From positions 13,075,064 through 13,139,063 of the forward strand of contig NC_085866.1 in NCBI RefSeq assembly GCF_034702125.1: DNA of 64,000 nucleotides. Direction: 5' to 3'. Under the pieces are notes generated by a model, which saw nothing but the letters and a program-made list of their open reading frames with translations, was not told where the DNA came from and did no database searches. The stretch comes from Engraulis encrasicolus. Taxonomy: Eukaryota > Chordata > Actinopteri > Clupeiformes > Engraulidae. Shown here piece after piece: positions 56,700 to 64,000 of this stretch. The position numbers and the translations under genes were made by a program. Each line of letters begins with the position of its first letter. The stretch's first letter is position 1.

Positions 56700-57480
56700 T
56701 ACAGGATCCATGTGACGTCAGGTGAACACCCCTTTAGGAGACCTTGGGTTAGGAGACCTTTGGAGACTTTACTGAGAGTAAATGGAGTTCCCTTTCTGCT
56801 ATGGCCGCAGCGCACGTTTTATGCAAACCAAACGCCACAGAAAGAGAAGAAGAAGAAGGATGGGACAACGCCCCCTTAGGAGACTGAATTTGGACACACT
56901 CCTTTGCAGGGCTGTAGTCAAGTCCACCTTTGTAGAGTCCAAGACAAGTCCAAGACCAGAATAGTCAAGTCCGCGACAAGTCAGAGTCCAAAGAGGTTTG
57001 AGTCCGAGACAAGACCGAGTCCATAAGGATTCGAGTCCAAGTCCGAGTCCAAGTCACATGTCGGTCAGTGTTAAACAATGAAAAGGATGAATATCAATAA
57101 AGCGGATGTTTGAAGGTAACCCATATGCCATGGATGTGAAGACAAACTTGTGTGTTGTTGCATTTCAAGCTCCACTCTTGAATTTATGGTTGTCAATGTT
57201 CTAAACAAAATAAAGACAGACCCGATCGAGTCCAAAAGCTTAATTTGGCAAGACCAGTGTCCGAGTCCAAGACAAGTCCGAGTCCAATTGATAGCGAGTC
57301 CAAGACAAGTCCAAGTCCATAAAAAAACGGACTTGAGTCCGGACTCGAGTACTACAGCCCTGCTCCTTTGCAATGAGTGGGCCAAGTTTGACTTATACGA
57401 TTTTTGATATAAATACAGGGTTCTTTCCAATATACTAACTACCGTCCTACTAGGCCTGTGCTTGTGACCTCGCGCTTCGA
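56700..57480 (+). repeat. Dispersed repeat, copy A (paralog of 58180-58420)
   Basis: Shares CACCCCTTTAGGAGACCTT, GGTTAGGAGACCTT and GGACAACGCCCCCTTAGGAG with 58187-58360, interrupted by the MITE at 56907-57362. The identity of the family is not recognised. The short open frames in both copies are incidental. Confidence 0.65.
56907..57362. mobile_element. hAT-type MITE made of GAGTCCAAGACAAGTCC repeats
   Basis: Ends CAGGGCTGTAGTCAAGTC and GACTCGAGTACTACAGCCCTG-like are inverted repeats. CTCCTTTG flanks it at 56899-56906 and 57363-57370, an exact 8-bp duplication. It is inserted in repeat copy A. The interior is mostly internal repeats of AAGTCCGAGTCC. Confidence 0.88.
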
Positions 57481-58179
57481 TGACACCCCACCTCCATGGA
57501 GAAAACAATTAAGCTTCCCTGCTGTGAGCCTTGTAGCAACCAAATGTGAGGTAGGCTACAATGATATTATAGAAGGGACAGTCATGCGACACACACAGCG
57601 CGACACATCGGGTAGCTGTGGTGCTGCAAAGCATTCCTGATGTTGGAAATGAATGCAAATGCATGCAAATACTCGGGCGGATATCCGGAGACTCACATCC
57701 GGTAGCCTACTCACATTGGGTTGCTACAAGCCTAACCAACATTTTTATGGGACTTTTCCCCTTTCAACATACCAATTGCAAATGAGAAAATTACCTTTTG
57801 CGAGATATTGAATTAAAATGCTGTCAATGGCGTCTGTCTGGTGGTGATCACATGAGGTCACAAGCACAAGGGAGGATGGGAGTTAGGATAATGCAGAGAG
57901 CCCATGGGTTATGGGGGAAATGGGAGGTAGCCTAGGTCTGATTTAAAGGAGAATTTCAACCAACAATTTCAGCATGCAGTTGTTTTGCTCACTCTACCTG
58001 AAGATGCACCTTTTTTGTTGTTGTTGTTCAACCCTTTTAGCGATCCTGGGCGACTAGCCCTAGCCTATAGGGGGTAGCTTATGGGTTTTATTGTTGCATT
58101 GTATTAATTAGACAATTAGGCCTATAGCAAAGAAAGTGGATGTAACCAAGAAGCGTCATTTTGTTTCCTTTCCGGTGTC

Positions 58180-58420
58180 CACTTTATGACGGGTGAACGC
58201 CCCTTTAGGAGACCTTCGGTTAGGAGACCTTCGGAGTCCTGAGGTTGAGAATCAATGAAGTCCCCTTAGCGCTGTAGATGGCGGTAGCGCACGTCTTGCG
58301 CAAACACCTTAAAAAGAGAAGAAGAAGTAGGGGACAACGCCCCCTTAGGAGACCCAACTTGAGCACACGCTTTTGCGTTGAGTGGGCGTGGTTTGCGATA
58401 TCTTTGTTTGATTCAGTATT
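58180..58420 (+). repeat. Dispersed repeat, copy B
   Basis: Uninterrupted paralog of 56700-57480. At the homologous site the sequence runs ACACGCTTTTGCGTTGAGTG, with no MITE insertion. Confidence 0.65.
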
Positions 58421-59054
58421 TTTGCCTATAGTCTACTTGAACGGCAACATACTCCAAATGTCACCCCAAAAGTTAGGGCTGTGTCTGCTAATACTGCATA
58501 AGCTTCAGAGGGGGCAAAAAAGTATAAGTACTTTTGTGGAGTAATTGTAACAGTAGCACATGGCATTACATAGTTGTTACACCATTTACACCATTGTACC
58601 TAATGAGATAGATAGACTCTGTTGTTACTGAAAACCTAACAACGACCCACCACAAACTGGATCCAACCAATGCAGAGTTAGTTGATCACAAGACAGTAGC
58701 TACACAGGTGGCCTATAGGCCGTAGGGTGACAGCCCTTTTCGTTCAACCTCGCTCCACAGCTTCCGAACAGCAGGTCCCTTAGATGATGAAACGACCAAA
58801 GCTATGTTCAACTTACCGTGAAATGTCCGCTTCATGTAATCGTGCACGTATACTTAAACGGTGACATTTTAGTAAGAAATCTTACCCTCTGTAGGGAATG
58901 ACGATTTTTACGTCACTGGACACCATGTGACCGTTTTAAACCAATCACGTAGCCGATTTACGGCGAAAAAGTGGCAAGCCGTTTGAAAAACTGAAAATAA
59001 TGACAAGCTGACCTACCTATAAGAATCTCCCAAAATACCCTTTTGAAGAGGGTA

Positions 59055-59624
59055 TATAATAACAATTATCAAAAATAATACTCGTGCCAACATTTCTGGA
59101 TTGGGACAAATTCTAAATAAATAATAAATAATGCTTTATTTACTGAACAAAGCATAATTATGCTATTGACATTTCATACTGTGGATTTGAGCAATTAATG
59201 GAAACAATTGCAATAAGTAGGCTATAGATAACCCAGACTATTGATAACCCTCTAAGTGATTGTAACTCCAAACAGTGCTTTGTTTATAGCACCAACAACT
59301 ATTGTGCAAGTGGATGATAAGGTTACCTTTTCATGTTCACATATAATAACAATTATCAAAAATAATACTCATGCATATATCTCTGGATTGGGATAAGTTC
59401 TAAATAAATCATAAACAGTGCTTTATTTACAGCACAAGGCACAATTTTGCAATTGACATTTCATACTGTGGTTTTGAGCAATTAATGGAAACAATTACAA
59501 TAAGTAGGCTATAGATAACCCAGGCTATTGATAACCCTCTAAGTGATTGTAACAGTGCTTTGTTTATAGCACCAACAACTATTATGCAAGTGGATGATAA
59601 GGTTACCTTTTCATATTCACATTA
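59055..59624. repeat. Two-copy tandem duplication, period about 287 bp
   Basis: Copy 1 starts at 59055 and copy 2 at 59342 (TATAATAACAATTATC). Both run through GAGCAATTAATGGAAACAAT and GGATGATAAGGTTACC with about 90% similarity. Confidence 0.9.
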
Positions 59625-59712
59625 ATACATCATGGAAATAATCTAATGATCAATGATAAGGACCATTCAGGTATTCATGTATTCANTAATAACTATACAA
59701 CAAATAAAAAAA

Positions 59713-61900
59713 TCAAAACAAGTGGCATACACATGAACCGGCATTTTCATGAACTGTGTGAAAGCATCCAGGTACACATCTTTTGCGCATGCCACAGCAA
59801 ATGACTTCAGTGAGATTGAAGTTTACTGCAGTTGGGGGCCATGGGAATGACATGCCAGGACTGTGACTAAGCAGCCTCTTCAAAAGCAAAGCTGCTGTGT
59901 AAAGTGTCCGTGTCTCCTCTGCTGTGGTTGGTTGCTTTGACTTCCTCCTTTCTGTGTCGCTGTCTGTCTGGCTCATTTCGCTGGACTGAGTCGTCTCCGC
60001 ACCTGATGGTAACAAGTCCAAGACTGCATTCGTCGACAAGTTCTCAGCAAAAACCAGTTCAGATGTGTTGCGTTTGGCGGGGGTGTGGAACACTAGCTGA
60101 GGAAAATCACGACTGAGCCTCTTCTTCAATATATCCTGTCTGTAAACACAAATCAACAAAAAAAGAGGCATATCAGTACAAGCATAGTGGGGCTTCATGT
60201 AGTCGCTGATATGCAATAGCCACCCTCACACATTAACTCGGAGTGAATAAATAATATTGGTGGAGTTTACTTGCTATGCAACAGATATAATACCAAGTAT
60301 TCCCAAGGGAAGCACATACTGTAACGAACATCACACTATCAAGAATACTGCCATCCTCCTTATTTCAAAATATTACAAGTACAGTATGTGCCGATGACAA
60401 GCAGAGTGTTAGAGAATAATTTCAGTCAATTTCAACATGCAGTTGTAATGCTCACACTACCCTGGACGTGTCAGTACTAGAGATTTTTTTTTCTTCTTCT
60501 TCAGCCTTTTCCGAGATTCTGGTCATTGTAATGAGGGCAGCGCTTTGTTTACATTTCAAAAAACATTTTTATTTATTCCCAAAAACATCCAAAAGGTTAT
60601 ACAACATCAGCCGACAACTAGCAAACAGCGACACCCTTTAAATATTTGGAGTAGGCCTATGTTGTAAACAATGTAAACAAATGCTGCCCCCATTAGAATA
60701 GCTCATATCTCGGAAAGGGCTGAGCCGAAAAATGTTGGCTCATCCTCAGCACCTCTTGGTTGATCAGTAGCCTTTAGCGGATTACCCTCTCGCAGAATAA
60801 CTTGTAGCTCAGATCAAATGTTGGCCCAATCCTTACAAAAATATAGAAGAAGATGTGTGTTGTGAGAGCTTTCTTTGTGAGATCCATGTTGTGAGAACAA
60901 ACTGTCTCAATCATATGACACACATTGTACTGTGTTTCTATATAAAATTAAAATTGACTTACTGTTCTTTCTCTGCTCTGACAGACTCACTCAAAAACCT
61001 TGTGTACTCTCTGTAGCAACTTCTGTGGTACTGCACCTCCAGAGCCACACAGTCTCTGTCCTTGATGTGAATGAGGATGCTCTTGGCTTCCTTTACTTCA
61101 GCTGCTTCCTGCAACTTGCCTTGTACAAAAGAAAAGAAAAAAGAATGAATAAATAGACAGGCAAACAATTAGACATTTTTCCTGGTGGAGTGGTATTGTA
61201 AAAAAAAAAAAATGGCGATGGGTGTTGCACCCCCCAAAAAAGCATTCCGTAGCCTCTTACTGCAGTGCAGATGGGGTTGCCAGCGGGCTTATTCACTATT
61301 TGCGGAAAACTACATCATAACAACATTGCTATGACAGTGCAGAGTAACAGATTAAGACATACATATTAAAATTTTGGTGACAGTAAGGTTATAACATAGG
61401 TGCTGTGCTAAGGGGTTAAGCACACAGATGTACAGCACAGCCAGGACACACCTCTTGAGCCTGGTCACTGAGGCTGCCCAGGGACAGAAGCGGAAAAATC
61501 CCAAGTGTACAAGTGAGAGAGGGGGGCAGTGGGGGGTAGGGGAATGGCACGGGGGATGGGATGGCAGAAGCAGTGTCTTAACCAGACAGGCCATCAGGCT
61601 GAGGAGCCACATTTCTGAACAGATATTCAGAGTCATATCAACATCAGGCATGCTTTGACATCCATATAAACATACCCTATCCTATTTAAGACAAAGTGTG
61701 ATTCATTTAAACATCTAAAACCTAAAACACTGGGGGTACTATAGGCATGGGGATGTTTTGCAGGCTATTGGAATGTAATTTCACACCCACACACATAACA
61801 CATTATGCCAATTCACACGTGCATTCATATTAGAATTAGACAAAAAAAACAATGATTGTGCAGCAGTGTGGGCTAGATAGTCAGTCAACTTCTACTAACA

Positions 61901-61957
<57 letters not shown>

Positions 61958-62513
61958 TTTGGGGGATGGGATGCATTCGCATAGACTGTGTGGTGGGGGT
62001 GAGAGTAATCTTACCTGCGGTTAAAGTCTGTGTTTTCGTTCTCTTTGACGTCTGCCACTCGCGACGATAAATTTGCTGTCTTTCTTGCAAATCATGCAGA
62101 CAGCAGAATGAACGGGGCCAGAGCTCGTGATGGCCAAGCTTGATCTGGATCGCAGTTTCCTGGTCGGAGTGGTGGTCACAGCCGATAAAGCGGAGGTAGC
62201 CTGGCTAGTTCGGGGGTCTTGTTGGCCATCTCCCCTCTCTGCCTCTCGCAAGACACGCCGTGTGACTCGTTCAATTTCCCGCTTGTCAATAAACCTCAAG
62301 TAGCATGTGGGATGGAGAGCCGCATCCTCGGGAATTTCGTCAAACTCCAACTCAATACATTGCTTAAAATGTTGCTACGTCTCTGCACTCACCCTTCAAT
62401 TCTAGCCGCTGCCGAAAATTTCGATATGTATTCCACCGTATATTGGTGAAATTCTGTGTTTCTTCATGCTTGACCGAAGATATATGCATGTAACACAACT
62501 TGCGTTTCGAAGA
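59713..62513 (-). pseudogene. Unrecognised multi-exon Cys/His-motif gene, frame-disrupted
   Basis: Minus-strand blocks: about 62513-62366 (VKHEETQNFTNIRWNTYRNF), 62370-62015 (IPEDAALHPTCYLRF, then CMICKKDSKFIVASG), 61119-60963 (GKLQEAAEVKEAK, IKDRDCVALEV, YHRSCYREYTRFL) and 60135-59713 (RDFPQLVFHTPAKRN, ending with a Cys-rich tail and stop). Splice borders at 62015, 61119, 60963 and 60135 are canonical, and the last junction keeps frame. One-base shifts are needed at a T run near 62375 and near 62040 to join the blocks, so it is either a pseudogene or carries sequence errors. The CxxC...HxxC pattern suggests zinc binding. Similar sequences appear to form a family in fish, possibly repeat-derived, but no function is known to me. 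Confidence 0.55.
61902..61956. repeat. (GT)n microsatellite
   Basis: About 27 GT units, in an intron of the disrupted Cys/His gene. Confidence 0.95.
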
Positions 62514-62519
62514 TGTCTT

Positions 62520-64000
62520 TTTTTTTGTACATTTTCGGTCGAGATTTCGTCTTCCTCGGTACTAGATGATCGACCAGCTCCTTCGGTAGCTGCTACTTCC
62601 GTTTACTCCTCATCTCAGCTGACATAGCAGTTAGCTGATTCGTTCCTTCTGATGACGCTTCAACCGTGGCACCTCTCGAGGCGAAAAGTATTATTACGCC
62701 GGCCGAATATCTACATACGCCTCGGAGACAGTAGTTCGTCATTACACGTTGCGAATTTGAATAGCCTTGCAGTGCGGACTATTCCGAACAGAGGTTTTAA
62801 ATCCTCTATATAAGTCTTTCTTTTTTATGAACTGAATGTCTGTTTGTTCGGAGGCTGTGGAGCGAAGTTCGGTTTCTGAAGCACTTTTCGAGGGTCACCT
62901 TCCGGCCTAGGCCTACTGGTTACTCAGAGAAGTTACTTGTGTTGGAAGGAAACTGTGTTTCTTTCTTTTTTTAACTTTACTTTCACTTTAGACACCTCTG
63001 ATAGGCTTGCACAACAAAAATGACATGCCTCTTCAGGTAGGTGACATGTCAATGAGCAATACCTGCATGTTGAAATTGGCCAAAATTCTCCTATAGGCCT
63101 AAGCCCTGGAGAGGGGGCTAATAGCCCAAAGTTGCTGACTCTCTGTATCTTGTTCAACCGTGAACAGCATTTACGTCTAAATAAAAAGCAAGAAAGAGAG
63201 TGCATTTAAGAATGTATTTCTTACCTCACATCCTTTTCACCTTTGTTTGGCCCCTCATCTTCGGGGCCCCTCTATCTTTGTTGTTCACTCCACCCACACC
63301 TATGGAGACAATAACTTTGGCATTACCGTGTTATTTTTCTGAAACACTGTTGCCTCAATTCTGTTAAATCTATGGAGGTGTTGATATTTGAATTAACATA
63401 GGCTAGCCTTTGGCCCTACATTACCTGACAGTGTAGGCCTTCAAACTTTGCGTGTGCGCCAATAGAACAACTCCAAACCCTTTCTCTAGTCTAGTATATG
63501 TAATGGACTTGTTAGACAATGTTTCAAAAGGACCCTGCAGTTTGTCTCTAAATTGAACATTGGTTCTCGCATGGTGAGCATTTGCGCACATTTCCCAGTT
63601 GTTGTTACCTCCTATTACGTCAGAACCTGAGTCAGAAGGGCTCGCTAGCAAACGTAGCCAACTAGTGGTGGTAGCTGGTGTAGGTTAGCAGCAATCGTAC
63701 ATTGGCTAGCTTGGTTCTTCACAGGGCATTCAGACTGGGACTCCCAACGGAGTTCGCTCCCGGACGTGCGGTCCCCGGTGTTTCTATCACTCCCGGACTT
63801 GCGGTCCCCACCCGATTATATCTCACGTATTATCATATATATACACACTGCCACCTGATTATATCACACGTATTCACCATATTATGTATTGACACACGTA
63901 TTTTTTCTTAACACCACTTATTTTTTTCTCCAGTGGTAAGAATACAGTGGTAAGAATAACACTACTGGATAAGACGAAGCGGATGACGGAGTCTTTTCTA
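62520..64000. other. Right-edge region, no gene seen
   Basis: No supported coding region. A TATA-like CTATATAAG on the plus strand lies near 62803-62812. Near 63740-63815 a unit CTCCCGGAC(G/T)TGCGGTCCC occurs twice. Neither could be tied to a gene. Confidence 0.4.

Noticed and set aside
62803..62812. TATA-like box as a promoter
   Set aside because: It faces the plus strand, and no gene was found downstream of it before the window ends.

Overview
The window is vertebrate nuclear DNA, almost certainly from a teleost fish. It has short coding exons with GT/AG introns, very abundant (CA)n, (CT)n and (CATT)n microsatellites, and fish-type transposons (Tc1-like and hAT-like foldback elements, L2-like LINE, piggyBac, Penelope-like debris). 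The species cannot be named from sequence alone. One ambiguous base (N) lies at 59686.

Layout. (1) 448-8601, + strand: the last seven coding exons of a RAF1 (c-Raf) kinase gene, running from the catalytic-lysine exon to the stop; upstream exons lie off the left edge. (2) 12279-20368, - strand: a complete seven-coding-exon PPAR-gamma gene (predicted 494 aa), tail-to-tail with raf1. (3) 28156-51175, - strand: a complete synapsin II gene with two alternative 3' ends, IIb (stop at 32442, predicted 492 aa) and IIa (stop at 28156, predicted 733 aa). This raf1-pparg-syn2 order matches the human 3p25 block, but nothing resembling MKRN2 or TSEN2 lies between raf1 and pparg, and the TIMP4 gene normally nested in SYN2 is not visible. 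(4) 53000-56100: a wrecked piggyBac transposase carrying nested insertions. (5) 59713-62513, - strand: a frame-disrupted multi-exon gene of an unrecognised Cys/His family.

Introns and spacers are dense in mobile elements, and many boundaries can be placed from target-site duplications. The most unusual is a 546-bp miniature LTR element (27399-27944). It has 5-bp TSDs, a primer-binding site fitting tRNA-Leu, a polypurine tract, and a tRNA-like A-box/B-box pair inside each LTR. It sits in a hAT-like foldback element 33 bp past the synapsin IIa stop codon. Other highlights are hammerhead-ribozyme-like motifs in Penelope-like debris (one in an insertion with a 14-bp TSD and an unfilled paralogous site in the same window), a decaying array of copies of the last pparg exon's splice acceptor, and (GT)n or (CT)n tracts abutting splice sites in all three genes.

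The three main genes are not a functional operon-like unit. RAF1 is a cytosolic MAPK-pathway kinase, PPAR-gamma a nuclear lipid-sensing receptor, and synapsin II a synaptic-vesicle phosphoprotein. Their adjacency is conserved synteny.
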